Shown: positions 16,904-25,332, numbered from the stretch's first letter. The stretch is DNA of 63,777 bases from Actinoplanes flavus (GCF_017592555.1 NZ_JAGFNS010000001.1:608819-672595); one strand, 5' to 3'. Translations and numbers: made by a program. Notes: a model not told the origin generated them from the letters alone.

Positions 16904-16917
16904 TGACATCTGTGTCA
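16904..16917 (-). promoter_or_regulatory. TGACA-N4-TGTCA palindrome in the sir leader
   Basis: TGACATCTGTGTCA lies between the leader peptide stop (16966) and the sir start. It could be an operator or part of an attenuation structure. Confidence 0.35.
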
Positions 16918-16965
16918 GGAGTTGGGCCCGGCGGTCGAGCGCCCGGAAAGGGAAATCGGGCGTCG

Positions 16966-17052
16966 TCAGGAAGCCGGACACATGGCGCTGCGGACACGGC
17001 CGTAGTCGACGTGGCGGCGAGCCACGAAGCGGCGGTCAACTGCAGCGGTCAT
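16966..17052 (-). CDS. Cis-acting leader peptide upstream of sir
   Basis: This 28-residue ORF ends ARRHVDYGRVRSAMCPAS. The RRHVDxxRVxSAxC pattern matches a widespread family of actinobacterial leader peptides found before sulfur-assimilation genes, with a cysteine near the end. GAGAGG lies about 9 nt before ATG 17052. The stop is 121 nt before sir. The likely role is cysteine-responsive control: ribosome stalling at the Cys codon would alter the mRNA fold ahead of sir. The mechanism is inferred, not visible. Confidence 0.8.
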   Translation of the reverse strand: MTAAVDRRFVARRHVDYGRVRSAMCPAS

Positions 17053-17225
17053 GTCGGCTAGCCTCTCACGCCCAGCGATTCTCGGCCAGCACGGTCCAGA
17101 TTTCGGGAGTGTGCCGAGTCGCACAACGGCAACATCTTGTAACAGTTGGCCCCTAAGCTGTATGGCTACGCTGTGTGAGTAGCGCGTCACGAGCCGGAGT
17201 TGCGACACTCGGCCCGGAGGCGCTC

Positions 17226-18422
17226 ATGCAGGCACAGGCCGTCCACGACGACTCACCGACCCGGCCGCTGTCCGGCCCGCACCGCCGCCCGGCACGCCGG
17301 GCGGCCGCCGTGTTCTGGGCGTGGATCCCGTCCCTGCTGCCGGCCGCGGCCATGCTGACCGTCGGCCGGATCGGGCTCACCGGCCCGGCGCCCGGCCCGC
17401 GGGAGGCGCTGACCGGCGACTCCCCGGCCGCCCTCGTCGAGGCGGGCCGCGTGGCCGACGCCGTCCTGGTCCCCTACCGGCTCCTGCTGCACTACTGGAG
17501 CCAGGTGGCCGGCGACTCGGTGGTCGCGCTGCGGGCTCCGGCACTGCTCGCCATGGCGCTCGCCGCCGGGCTCACCGGGGAGCTGGGGCGCCGGCTGCTC
17601 ACCCCCGGCGCCGGACTGTGCGGTGGCCTGCTGCTGGTGGCGCTGCCGGTGACGAGCCGGTACGCCCAGGAAGCCGGCCCGCACGCCCTGGCCCTGTCCG
17701 CCGCCACCGCCGCGACACTGCTGCTCTACCTGGCCCTGGACCGGCCGGGGGCACCGCGCTGGATCGGGTACGGGCTGGCCGTCGCGGTGGCCGGGCTGGC
17801 GCATCCGGCGACCCTGCTGGTGCTGGCGGGGCATACGTACACCGTGCTGTCCCGCTGGCGGCTCAGCCGGCAACGGTCGCTGTTCTGGTGGTTCCCGGTG
17901 ACGCTGCTGGCCCTGGTGGTCCCGGCGCCGCTGGTCTCCCTCGGGGTGCGCCAGCACACCACGCTCTTCCTCTACCGGCCCGGCACGCCGTGGGAGATGC
18001 TGCGCGCCGCCCCGGAGGCGTTCTTCGGCGCGGCCGCGGCCGGGCTGCTGGTGACCGGCCTGGCGCTGGCCGCCCGCTGGCCGGACCGGGCGCTGCTGCG
18101 GGAGCTGGCGGTGCTGGCCGTGCTGCCGCCGGTCACGCTGCTCGCCGCGTCCTTCCTGACCGGTCCGCTGTGGGATCCCCGCTACGTGCTCTTCGCCCTG
18201 CCCGCGGTCGTGCTGCTGGCCGCCGCCGCGCTGCGGGGGCTACGGGTGCGCGCACTGGTGGCGCTGGTCCTGGTGGCCGTGCTCGGGTTGCCCCAGCAGC
18301 AGGACCTGCGTCAGCGTTTCCCGAGCGGAACCACCAGCACGGCCTCGGTGCCGCCGACGGCCCGGTTGCGCAGCTCGATGCTGCCGCGCAGCTCCCCGGT
18401 GGCCAGCGCCCGGACGATCTGA
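17226..18422 (+). CDS. Polytopic membrane glycosyltransferase-like protein, 3' end irregular
   Basis: This 398-residue protein has about nine hydrophobic segments and the layout of GT39/mannosyltransferase-like membrane proteins. The N-terminal helix (FWAWIPSLLPAAAMLTVGRIG) is followed by a GDSPAALVEAGR loop where such proteins carry an acidic residue. GGAGG sits 5 nt before ATG 17226. The last 37 residues (after GLPQQQDLRQR) are read antisense through pdtaS for 112 nt and look non-homologous. The expected soluble C-terminal part of family members seems to be missing, suggesting 3' truncation. Confidence 0.65.
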   Translation: MQAQAVHDDSPTRPLSGPHRRPARRAAAVFWAWIPSLLPAAAMLTVGRIGLTGPAPGPREALTGDSPAALVEAGRVADAVLVPYRLLLHYWSQVAGDSVVALRAPALLAMALAAGLTGELGRRLLTPGAGLCGGLLLVALPVTSRYAQEAGPHALALSAATAATLLLYLALDRPGAPRWIGYGLAVAVAGLAHPATLLVLAGHTYTVLSRWRLSRQRSLFWWFPVTLLALVVPAPLVSLGVRQHTTLFLYRPGTPWEMLRAAPEAFFGAAAAGLLVTGLALAARWPDRALLRELAVLAVLPPVTLLAASFLTGPLWDPRYVLFALPAVVLLAAAALRGLRVRALVALVLVAVLGLPQQQDLRQRFPSGTTSTASVPPTARLRSSMLPRSSPVASARTI

Positions 18423-19855
18423 AGCCCGAGACGGTTGCTGCCCTCGAACTTGAAGCCGTCCGGCAGGCCGCGCCCGTTGTCGGCCACCGTCACGTGCAGC
18501 TGCTTGCGGAACCGGTGCGCCGAGACGACCACCTCGCCGTCGCTCTCCACCGGGGCGGCCGCCGGCTCGTCCTCGGGCTCCGGGAAGCCGTGCTCGACCG
18601 CGTTGATCAGCAGCTCGTTGAGGACCATGACCAGGGAGGTGGCGATCTCGGCGGGCAGCACGCCGAAGGTGCCGTCCCGCCGGATCCGGACCGGCGAGCC
18701 GGTGGTGGCCACCTCGGTCGCGGCCTGGGCCACCCGGTCCACGATGCCGTCGAACTCGACCGCCTCGTCGCTGGACATCGACAGCGTCTCGTGGACCAGG
18801 GCGATCGAGGCGACCCGGCGGACCGACTCCTCCAGCGCCATCCGGGCCTCCGGCGCGTCCACCCGGCGGGCCTGGAGGCGCAACAGCGCGGCCACGGTCT
18901 GGAGGTTGTTCTTCACCCGGTGGTGGATCTCCCGGATGGTGGCGTCCTTGGTCATCAGCGCCCGCTCCCGGCGGCGCACCTCGGTCACGTCCCGGACCAG
19001 CACCAGGGCGCCGATCGGCACACCGGCCGGCAGCAGCGGCAGCGCCCGGGTGAGGACGGTGGCGCCGCGCGCCTCCACCTCCATCCGGGCCGGGAACTCG
19101 CCGCGCAGCGACGCCAGGATCCGCTCGGCCGCGTCGTTGCCCTCCAGCGGGTCACCGGAGAGCCGGCTGGCGAGCTTGGCCAGTTCCTCGCCGACCAGGT
19201 GCGCGTTGAACCCGAGCCGCCGGTACGCGGACTGCGCGTTCGGGCTGGCGTAGGTCACCTTGCCGGAGGCGTCCAGCCGGATCAGCCCGTCCCCGACCCG
19301 GGGCGCCGAGGTGATCTCGCCGGGCAGACGGGGCGGCGGGAACGTCCCGTCCGCCACCATCTGCGCCAGGTCGTCGGCCGTGGTCAGGTAGTTCAGCTCG
19401 AGCTGGCTCGGGGTCCGCGCGGTGCTCAGGTTGGTGTCCCGGCCGATCACCGCGATCACCTCGCTGTAGCCCTCCTCCAGGTCGGTGGCGTCGCGCAGCC
19501 GGACCGGGATGGCCTCGTGCCGGGCGGGGGTGTCGCCGTACCAGACCGGGTCGCCCTCCCGCCAGATCCGCTCCTGCGTGATGGCGACGTCGAGGTGCGC
19601 CACCTCCGGCCCCCCGACGATCTTGCCGACCTGGTCGTCCTGGTACGCCGTGGGCGCCGTGGTGGGCCGCACCTGCGCCACGCAGAGGAACTCCCGCGGC
19701 TGCCGCGGCTCCCCCTTGATCGGCACCCAGAGCAGCAGGTCCGCGAAGGAGAGGTCGGACAGCAGCTGCCAGTCACCGGCGATCCGGTGCAGGTGGTCGA
19801 TGTCGGCGGGGCTCAGGCCGGTGTGCTCTTCGACGAGGTCGCGGAGGGTGGACAC
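18311..19855 (-). CDS. pdtaS: Sensor histidine kinase PdtaS
   Basis: This 514-residue cytosolic kinase has an N-terminal GAF-like domain (about residues 1-150), a PAS domain (LIRLDASGKVTYASPNAQSAYRRLG, about 190-300), a HisKA_2 H-box (EIHHRVKNNLQTVAALLRLQARR, about residue 313) and a HATPase domain with NELLINAVEHG and DNGRGLP. This is the PdtaS layout of mycobacteria, which phosphorylates the ANTAR-type RNA-binding regulator PdtaR. PdtaR is not in this window. The 3' end is overlapped by the convergent membrane gene. Confidence 0.93.
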   Translation of the reverse strand: MSTLRDLVEEHTGLSPADIDHLHRIAGDWQLLSDLSFADLLLWVPIKGEPRQPREFLCVAQVRPTTAPTAYQDDQVGKIVGGPEVAHLDVAITQERIWREGDPVWYGDTPARHEAIPVRLRDATDLEEGYSEVIAVIGRDTNLSTARTPSQLELNYLTTADDLAQMVADGTFPPPRLPGEITSAPRVGDGLIRLDASGKVTYASPNAQSAYRRLGFNAHLVGEELAKLASRLSGDPLEGNDAAERILASLRGEFPARMEVEARGATVLTRALPLLPAGVPIGALVLVRDVTEVRRRERALMTKDATIREIHHRVKNNLQTVAALLRLQARRVDAPEARMALEESVRRVASIALVHETLSMSSDEAVEFDGIVDRVAQAATEVATTGSPVRIRRDGTFGVLPAEIATSLVMVLNELLINAVEHGFPEPEDEPAAAPVESDGEVVVSAHRFRKQLHVTVADNGRGLPDGFKFEGSNRLGLQIVRALATGELRGSIELRNRAVGGTEAVLVVPLGKR

Positions 19856-19870
19856 CGGCCCAGCCTATTT

Positions 19871-20926
19871 CTAAAGCGTCGTGGTGACCTTCTTCAAACC
19901 GCGGGGAGCATCGGGATCTTCGCCACGTGCCAGCGCCAGCGCGAGCGCGAGCCGCTGCAACGGCAGGATGTCGAGCAGCGGCGAGTAGCGCTCGTCGACA
20001 GCCGGTACGGCGAGCCGGGCGGAGGCGCCGGGCACGTCGGCGGCGCCGATGGTCACCACGTCGGCGCGTCGCTCGCCGAGCCGGGTCACCACGTCCCGCA
20101 TCGAGCGGCCGCCCGGGCCGTCACCGACCACCGCGAGCACCGGCACGTCCGGGTCGGTCATGGCGAGCGGGCCGTGCAGCAGGTCGGCGCCGGAGAACGC
20201 GAGCGCCGGCAGGTACGACGTCTCCATCAGCTTGAGGGCGGTCTCCCGGGCGGTGGGGTACGCGTACCCCCGCCCGGTGGTCACCAGGCTGGAGGCGAAC
20301 CGGTAGCGCTGGGCCAGCTCCTCGGCGGACCGGTCGGCGAGCACCCGCTCGGCCAGCTCCGGCAGCTCGGCGAGGGCGGCCCGCTCGTCGGCGGGCAGCC
20401 GGCCGTCCCCGGACCGGATCCCCTCGATCAGCAGCAGCAGGGCGAACAGCTCGGCGGTGTAGGTCTTGGTGGCGGCCACCGCCCGTTCGTGCCCGGCCGC
20501 CACGTCGATCGACAGCTCGGCGGCCCGCGCGAGCGGCGATGCGGGGTTGTTGGTGACCGCGAGGGTGAGCGCGCCGGTCTCCCGGGCCACGTTGAGCACC
20601 CCGGCGAGGTCGGGCGAGCCGCCGCTCTGGCTGACGCCGATCACCAGCGTGCCGGTCAGGTCGGGGCGGGCGCCGTAGAGCGTGATGGCGCTCGGGGAGG
20701 CGCTGGCCACCGGCAGGCCGAGCCGGATCTCGGCGAGGTAGGCGCCGTAGAGCGCGGCGTGGTCGGAGGTGCCGCGGCCGACGAACAGGACGCTGCGCGG
20801 CGCCCGGCGGGCCACCTCGGCGGCCACCTCGGCGATGGCCCCGGCCGGCCCGTCCTCCAGCAGCCGGGCGAAACCGGCGGGTTGCTCCGCGATGTCCGCC
20901 GCCATCCCAAAGCCTCGCTGTGTCAC
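19871..20926 (-). CDS. SIS-domain sugar-phosphate isomerase/deaminase
   Basis: This 351-residue protein has two SIS domains, as in the isomerase half of GlmS and in AgaS/NagB-II. The first domain shows VLFVGRGTSDHAAL and VIGVSQSGGSPD; the second covers about residues 205-320. It lacks the glutaminase domain, so glucosamine- or galactosamine-6-phosphate deaminase/isomerase activity is likely. GTG 20926 is supported by GGAGG 5 nt upstream. Two palindromes precede it. Confidence 0.88.
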   Translation of the reverse strand: MTQRGFGMAADIAEQPAGFARLLEDGPAGAIAEVAAEVARRAPRSVLFVGRGTSDHAALYGAYLAEIRLGLPVASASPSAITLYGARPDLTGTLVIGVSQSGGSPDLAGVLNVARETGALTLAVTNNPASPLARAAELSIDVAAGHERAVAATKTYTAELFALLLLIEGIRSGDGRLPADERAALAELPELAERVLADRSAEELAQRYRFASSLVTTGRGYAYPTARETALKLMETSYLPALAFSGADLLHGPLAMTDPDVPVLAVVGDGPGGRSMRDVVTRLGERRADVVTIGAADVPGASARLAVPAVDERYSPLLDILPLQRLALALALARGEDPDAPRGLKKVTTTL

Positions 20927-20952
20927 GTGATCCTCCCCTTTTCGCGCGCTCC

Positions 20953-20981
20953 CTGCGCATTCTGTGCGCAGTCTTGCAAGA
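20953..20981 (-). promoter_or_regulatory. Two adjacent palindromes upstream of the SIS gene
   Basis: CTGCGCA-N5-TGCGCAG (20953-20971) is followed by the perfect palindrome TCTTGCAAGA (20972-20981), 27 nt upstream of the gene start. TTGACC on the minus strand about 15 nt further upstream could be a -35. Candidate operator; the regulator is unknown. Confidence 0.4.
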
Positions 20982-21067
20982 ATCAGCTTACTCGGTCAAG
21001 GTTTCGTGCATGAACGAGCAAACGTGAGGACTGACAACGAGCGGCGCTTCCCCTAGGGTCTTCACTC

Positions 21068-22606
21068 GTGGATTCCCCCTCGGCCCACCGTGACCTCGCG
21101 CGTGCTCGCGACGCCCTCGAGCGCGGCGAAACCGCGTCCGCGGCCGGGCACATCGCCGCCGCCCTGGCCCACGCTCCCACCCTGCCCGACACCCACGAGC
21201 TGCTCAGCCGGTTCGCGGCACGAGCCGACGGCGGGCTGGACCTGTTCCCGGTGGAGCCGTACGCGCCGGTCGGCCGGCTGGCCGCCCGGGCCCACCTGCT
21301 CGCCGCCACCGGGCGCCCCGAGGAAGGGCTGCCACTGCTCGCCGCCGCCAGCGGGCACAGCCCCGAGCTGGACTGGGCCGGAGTGCCCTGGGTCGGCGAC
21401 CCGGCCCTCGGCGCGCGGATCGATCCGGGGATGCTCGCGCGTACCGTGATGCGGCTCTGCACCGCGGTCGGCGACCCGGCCCCGGCCGGTTCGATCACCA
21501 CGCTGCGGCCGTACCTCGAAGTGGTCCGGCACGCGATCGCCGCACACGGCGAGCACGGCATGCTGCTGGGCGCCGGCTCGGCGCTGGCCCGCCGGCTCGG
21601 CGAGGTGCGTCTCGCCGTCGACTGGGCCGGACGGGGCTCCCGGGCGCAGCCGTCCAAGCTCGCCGAGATCTGGCTGGGGTACGCGTACCGCAGCGCCGGC
21701 CGGATGCCGGAGGCGCTCGCCGCACTGCGCCGCGCCGTCGCCTACGACCCCGACGACCTCTCGGTGTACGCCGACGTCGCCGCCACCCTGGCCGACCTGG
21801 GCCGGCTCGACGAGGCGCTCCGCTGGACCGAACTCGCCCTGGAACGCGACCCGGACTTCGACTGCGTGGTGCACACCGCCCACCGGCTGCGCTACCGCGC
21901 CGACGGCGACGTCGCCCACCTGGTCGACCTGGCCGACTTCATCCGCGACCACCCGGACGACGCCCACGAGCACACCGACCTGGAGGAGTGCTGCCGGGAG
22001 ACGCCGTGGCTGGGCGGGCTTCCGGCCGGGGTGCCGCTGCCGGCCGGCCGGGCGCCGGTCAACGCCGAGCCGTCCGCCGACGCGCTGCACCGGCTGCAAC
22101 GGCTCGCCGGGCCCACCTGGCCGCACCCGCCGGGCGCCTACGACCGGGCGCTCGGGCTGGTCCTGGTCGAGCCGTGGGAACTGCTGGCCCTGCTCGCCCA
22201 CCCGGAGACCGCCCGCGCCGACCAGCAGACCGGCCTGGAGGTGTGGGCCTGCCTCGGCCTGCTGCACCACGGGGCCGAGGAGCCCTGGCCGGAGTCGAGC
22301 CGTCGCCGGCTGCTGCTCGGCCTGCTCGACGGCGAGGTGGACCGGGTGACCCAGGCCGCGCTGTTCGCCCTGGTCGCCTACGCCTGGGTGGATCCGGAGG
22401 CCCGGGCCGACGTGGCCGCCGTGGTGGCCGCCCGGCTCACCGAGACCGCCTCCCGGCCGAACGCCCGCGCGGTCGCCGAGCTGGCCCTGGCCGCGCCCGC
22501 CCTGGACCGGCCGACCCGGGAACTGGCCGCGGCCACCATCCGTGTGCCGGCTGTCCCCCGGCAGCGGGGCCGGGGCCGCTCCCTGCTGCGCTGGCGGCGC
22601 GACTAG
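21068..22606 (+). CDS. TPR-repeat protein
   Basis: This 512-residue soluble helical protein is rich in Ala, Leu and Arg. Its clearest tetratricopeptide unit pair lies at about residues 190-275 (AEIWLGYAYRSAGRMPEALAALRRAVAYDPDD, then DVAATLADLGRLDEALRWTELALERDPDF). There is no signal peptide or catalytic motif. The start is GTG 21068. A scaffold or interaction role is likely; no partner can be named. The stop region overlaps the convergent biotinyl-domain gene by 4 nt. Confidence 0.75.
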   Translation: MDSPSAHRDLARARDALERGETASAAGHIAAALAHAPTLPDTHELLSRFAARADGGLDLFPVEPYAPVGRLAARAHLLAATGRPEEGLPLLAAASGHSPELDWAGVPWVGDPALGARIDPGMLARTVMRLCTAVGDPAPAGSITTLRPYLEVVRHAIAAHGEHGMLLGAGSALARRLGEVRLAVDWAGRGSRAQPSKLAEIWLGYAYRSAGRMPEALAALRRAVAYDPDDLSVYADVAATLADLGRLDEALRWTELALERDPDFDCVVHTAHRLRYRADGDVAHLVDLADFIRDHPDDAHEHTDLEECCRETPWLGGLPAGVPLPAGRAPVNAEPSADALHRLQRLAGPTWPHPPGAYDRALGLVLVEPWELLALLAHPETARADQQTGLEVWACLGLLHHGAEEPWPESSRRRLLLGLLDGEVDRVTQAALFALVAYAWVDPEARADVAAVVAARLTETASRPNARAVAELALAAPALDRPTRELAAATIRVPAVPRQRGRGRSLLRWRRD

Positions 22607-22824
22607 CCCTGGTCGATGACGGCGATGAGGTCGCCCTCCTGGACCGTGTCACCCTCGTGCACGGCCAGCCGGGCGACCGTCCCGCCGGTCTCGGCCTGCA
22701 CCGGCACCTCCATCTTCATCGACTCCAGGATGACCAGCGTGTCTCCCTGGGTGACGGTGGCGCCGGGCGCTGTCACGACCTTCCACACGTTGGCCCCCAT
22801 CCCGGCGCGGATCTCGTCCGTCAT
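22603..22824 (-). CDS. Biotin/lipoyl-attachment domain protein (BCCP-like)
   Basis: This 73-residue stand-alone biotinyl domain has the modification Lys37 in VILESMKMEVPV, flanked by the two half-barrel repeats GDTLVILES and GDTVQEGDLIAVI. It is the size of the M. tuberculosis TB7.3 family of biotinylated proteins. TB7.3 likewise sits beside the SigH anti-sigma gene and pdtaS. It would serve as a carboxyl-carrier subunit for an acyl-CoA carboxylase encoded elsewhere. Confidence 0.92.
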   Translation of the reverse strand: MTDEIRAGMGANVWKVVTAPGATVTQGDTLVILESMKMEVPVQAETGGTVARLAVHEGDTVQEGDLIAVIDQG

Positions 22825-22961
22825 GGCTCGGCCTCCTCGTCCGTCGGCACGGTTCGGTGAAGGTCATCAAACCACGGATCGGACGCGGGCGAGTCCGGTC
22901 CGGCCGGACCCGCCCATTACGATCGGCAACGAGTTCCAGCACCACGAACAGGAGACGCGAC

Positions 22962-23036
22962 ATGGCCAAGAAGGCCCGCAAGAAGAAGGCCCGTAAGAAG
23001 AGCGCCGCCAACCACGGCAAGCGCCCCAACAGCTGA
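22962..23036 (+). CDS. Small ribosomal protein bL37 of the 50S subunit
   Basis: This 24-residue, extremely basic peptide begins MAKKARKKKARKK and ends AANHGKRPNS. That C-terminal NHGKRPN is the hallmark of bL37, the actinobacterial 50S protein first seen in mycobacterial ribosome structures. CAGGAG lies 7 nt before ATG. A perfect palindromic terminator follows 7 nt after the stop. It is monocistronic and usually missed by gene callers because of its length. Confidence 0.92.
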   Translation: MAKKARKKKARKKSAANHGKRPNS

Positions 23037-23043
23037 AAACGAG

Positions 23044-23069
23044 AAGGCCCGGCGATCGCCGGGCCTTTC
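23044..23069. terminator. Bidirectional terminator between the bL37 gene and rsrA
   Basis: A perfect 24-bp palindrome (arms AAGGCCCGGCGA and its complement) with T residues beyond it lies between convergent genes. It can serve both. Confidence 0.85.
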
Positions 23070-23075
23070 GTCACC

Positions 23076-23354
23076 TCAGGGCAGGAACTCCTTGGTCTCC
23101 GTCTGCACCTCGAGCTGCCCCAGCTTGTGGCGCAGCCGGTCACGCAGCTCGGCCGGTGCCCGCTCGTCGCCGCAGCACCGGCTGACCAGCGCCTTCACGT
23201 CGTGCTCGATGCCGAACTCACGCAGGCAGCCGGCGCACTCGTCGAGGTGCTTCTGGATCAGCCGGCGGCGCTCCTCCGAGCACTCCAGGTCCAGGTAGAG
23301 GTAGACCTCGCTCAGGACGATCCCGCAGTCGTTCTCGTTCTCCTCGGGCTCCAT
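23076..23354 (-). CDS. rsrA: Redox-sensing anti-sigma factor (RsrA/RshA family)
   Basis: This 92-residue ZAS-family anti-sigma factor carries the zinc-binding HxxxCxxC as KHLDECAGCLREF (about residues 35-47), with further cysteines at CC near residue 60. Zn-RsrA holds SigR inactive, and thiol oxidation to a disulfide releases it. ATG 23354 lies 4 nt downstream of the sigR stop (23359), so the two are co-transcribed and probably co-translated. Confidence 0.93.
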   Translation of the reverse strand: MEPEENENDCGIVLSEVYLYLDLECSEERRRLIQKHLDECAGCLREFGIEHDVKALVSRCCGDERAPAELRDRLRHKLGQLEVQTETKEFLP

Positions 23355-23358
23355 GTCG

Positions 23359-23961
23359 TCACGCCCCCTGCGGCTCGGAGGTCGCGGCCCGGGTGATGCC
23401 CCGGTCCACCGCGTACTGCTCGAGCAGCTTGCGCAGGTTGCGCCGGCCGCGGTGCAGCCGGGACATGACGGTGCCGATCGGCGTACCCATGATGTCGGCG
23501 ATCTCCTTGTACGAGAAACCCTCGACATCGGCGAGGTAGACGGCGAGCCGGAAGTCCTCCGGCAGGGATTGCAGCGCTTCCTTGATGTCGCTGTCCGGAA
23601 GCCGGTCCAGCGCCTCGGTCTCGGCCGACCGCAGACCCTGCGACGTGTGCGACTCGCTCGACGCGAGCTGCCAGTCGGTGATCTCCTCGGTCGGCGCCTG
23701 CACCGGCTGCCGCTGCTTGCGCCGGTACGAGTTGATGTACGTGTTCGTCAGGATCCGGTAGAGCCAGGCCTTGAGGTTCGTCCCCTGTTCGAACTGGTGG
23801 AAGGCGGAGAACGCCTTCAGGAACGTCTCCTGCACCAGGTCCTCGGCGTCGGCCGGATTCCGGGTCATCCGCAGGCCGGCCGCGTACAACTGGTCGACGA
23901 ACGGCAACGCCTCACGCTCGAAGCGCTCTCGGCGCTCCTCGATCCGCTCCCTCTGGGCCAC
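23359..23961 (-). CDS. sigR: ECF sigma factor SigR/SigH (thiol-oxidative stress)
   Basis: This 200-residue group-4 sigma factor has region 2 ([28 protein letters not shown]) and [24 protein letters not shown]. Region 4 is [38 protein letters not shown] 23961 has a GGGGAGAG site about 8 nt upstream. The frame stays open a further 75 codons to 24186. In Streptomyces coelicolor a longer, unstable SigR' isoform is made from an upstream start on the SigR-dependent transcript, and the same arrangement is possible here. It directs thioredoxin/mycothiol-type genes in known systems. Confidence 0.93.
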   Translation of the reverse strand: MAQRERIEERRERFEREALPFVDQLYAAGLRMTRNPADAEDLVQETFLKAFSAFHQFEQGTNLKAWLYRILTNTYINSYRRKQRQPVQAPTEEITDWQLASSESHTSQGLRSAETEALDRLPDSDIKEALQSLPEDFRLAVYLADVEGFSYKEIADIMGTPIGTVMSRLHRGRRNLRKLLEQYAVDRGITRAATSEPQGA

Positions 23962-24201
23962 CCTGGACTCTCCCCTCGACCGCCCCGCCGAGGATACGGG
24001 TAGTGACCCTGTGACGCTCTCGAAAACCGCGGGTGTGCTCACGCTCACCGACGGCGACACCGGCGGAGCCTCGGCGGCGGGCCACTCGGGGGAGCTCAAA
24101 AGGCCCCGCACCCGGTTCGCCTCCCGGCCGTCACGCTCGACGCATTCGGTACCGGCACGCACCACAGAACCCCTTCCCGCCGACAAAGTCTCATCCGTTG
24201 C

Positions 24202-24229
24202 AACGTCGGCAAGAGTGCCTCACATTCCC
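24202..24229 (-). promoter_or_regulatory. SigR-type autoregulatory promoter of sigR
   Basis: On the minus strand GGGAAT is followed after exactly 18 nt by CGTT, the SigR/SigH promoter signature. The expected transcription start, near 24195, lies about 10 nt before the longest sigR frame and about 230 nt before the canonical GTG. It sits just beyond the stop of the upstream hydrolase. Confidence 0.8.
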
Positions 24230-24233
24230 GAAC

Positions 24234-24842
24234 TCAGCGTGCCCAGGAATGGCGGCGGAGCCATTCGATCGCGATCACCACCGAGTCGGAGAGGCCCTTG
24301 CGCAGATCGTGCACGGTGCCCGGCCGAACGGCCACCTCGACCGCGCCGGCCGGCTCCGGCACCCCGAACGGGTCCCGGTCACCGTTGATCACCAGTGCCG
24401 GCAGATCGGCCGGCAGCTCCCCCGCCCGGCTCTTCTCCGGCTTGCCCGGCGGATGCAGCGGGAAGGCCAGGGCGAGCACCCCCGCGGCGCCGAGGGTGGT
24501 CGCGGTCCGGCACGCGACGCGCGCTCCGCTGGAGCGCCCGCCCACGATCAACGGCATCTCCGGTACGCCGATCGCGCGCACCACCGCGATCCAGGCCTCG
24601 TCGAGGTGACCGGCCGGCGCGGGCGCACGCCGGCCCGCCACCCGGTACGGCTGCGTCACCAGGGCCACCCGCACCCCGGCGGCCACCGCGGCGTCGCGCA
24701 CCGCCACCAGGTCCGGCGCGTCGACCCCGCCACCGGCCCCGTGACCGAGGACGAGCAGGGACAGCGCCGGACCCGAGGGGTCGCTGACGGCCACGACCGC
24801 GGGGCCGCGCGGCGTTTCGATTTCAAGATCCGTACGGGACAC
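24234..24842 (-). CDS. KANL3/Tex30-like alpha/beta hydrolase
   Basis: This 202-residue short alpha/beta-hydrolase has LLVLGHGAGGGVD as the oxyanion region, the nucleophile elbow GGRSSGARVA (Ser about residue 104), LVINGDRDPFG with the candidate acid Asp, and GTVHDLRKG with the His. The family is common in actinobacteria and unassigned for substrate. It sits immediately upstream of the sigR promoter. Confidence 0.82.
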   Translation of the reverse strand: MSRTDLEIETPRGPAVVAVSDPSGPALSLLVLGHGAGGGVDAPDLVAVRDAAVAAGVRVALVTQPYRVAGRRAPAPAGHLDEAWIAVVRAIGVPEMPLIVGGRSSGARVACRTATTLGAAGVLALAFPLHPPGKPEKSRAGELPADLPALVINGDRDPFGVPEPAGAVEVAVRPGTVHDLRKGLSDSVVIAIEWLRRHSWAR

Positions 24843-24855
24843 GTGTCCCGTTGTA

Positions 24856-25251
24856 TCAGCGACTGACCGGGATCAGGTTGAGCAGACGACGATCCTCGGC
24901 GTCCGGCGAGTCGTCGATCTCCTCACCGTCGGCCTGGATCCGCTCCCGCCAGGCCACCAGCATGGCCCGGCGCTCCCGTGGCGTGGTGCCGCCCCAGACG
25001 CCGTGGCAGTCGCCGACCTGGAGCGCCCAGGCCAGGCATGGGCCCTGCACCTCGCACGTGCCGCACAGGGCGACGGCGCCACCGGACGGCTCGTTCGGTG
25101 CGGGAAAGAACGTCTCGGGATCCACGCTGCGGCAGGCGCCCCGTGTGCGCCAGGCCTCGTCGGTACGTCGTTGCGCGATCGCCTCGAGCAGCCGCGGGTC
25201 GCGTCGCGCGATGGCAACCTCGTGCGGACGCGGCATGCGTGCTCGTGTCAT
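24856..25251 (-). CDS. WhiB-family regulator
   Basis: This 131-residue Wbl protein has the four cluster cysteines GACRSVDPETFFP and CGTCEVQGPC, then GVWGGTTPRERRAMLVAW. N- and C-terminal extensions are longer than in WhiB1. It has no recognisable AT-hook, so it is not a clear WhiB7. I chose ATG 25251 (MTRARMPRP) because GGAGGT lies 7 nt upstream; the frame is open to 25419. A perfect palindrome lies about 80 nt upstream. Confidence 0.88.
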   Translation of the reverse strand: MTRARMPRPHEVAIARRDPRLLEAIAQRRTDEAWRTRGACRSVDPETFFPAPNEPSGGAVALCGTCEVQGPCLAWALQVGDCHGVWGGTTPRERRAMLVAWRERIQADGEEIDDSPDAEDRRLLNLIPVSR

Positions 25252-25332
25252 CAGCCCACCTCCCCCGTGGGACCGGAACTGCTTGTGGCGGCCGGGCCGC
25301 ACCTTACGGTCCGGCACCACTCCGGCGCTGGT

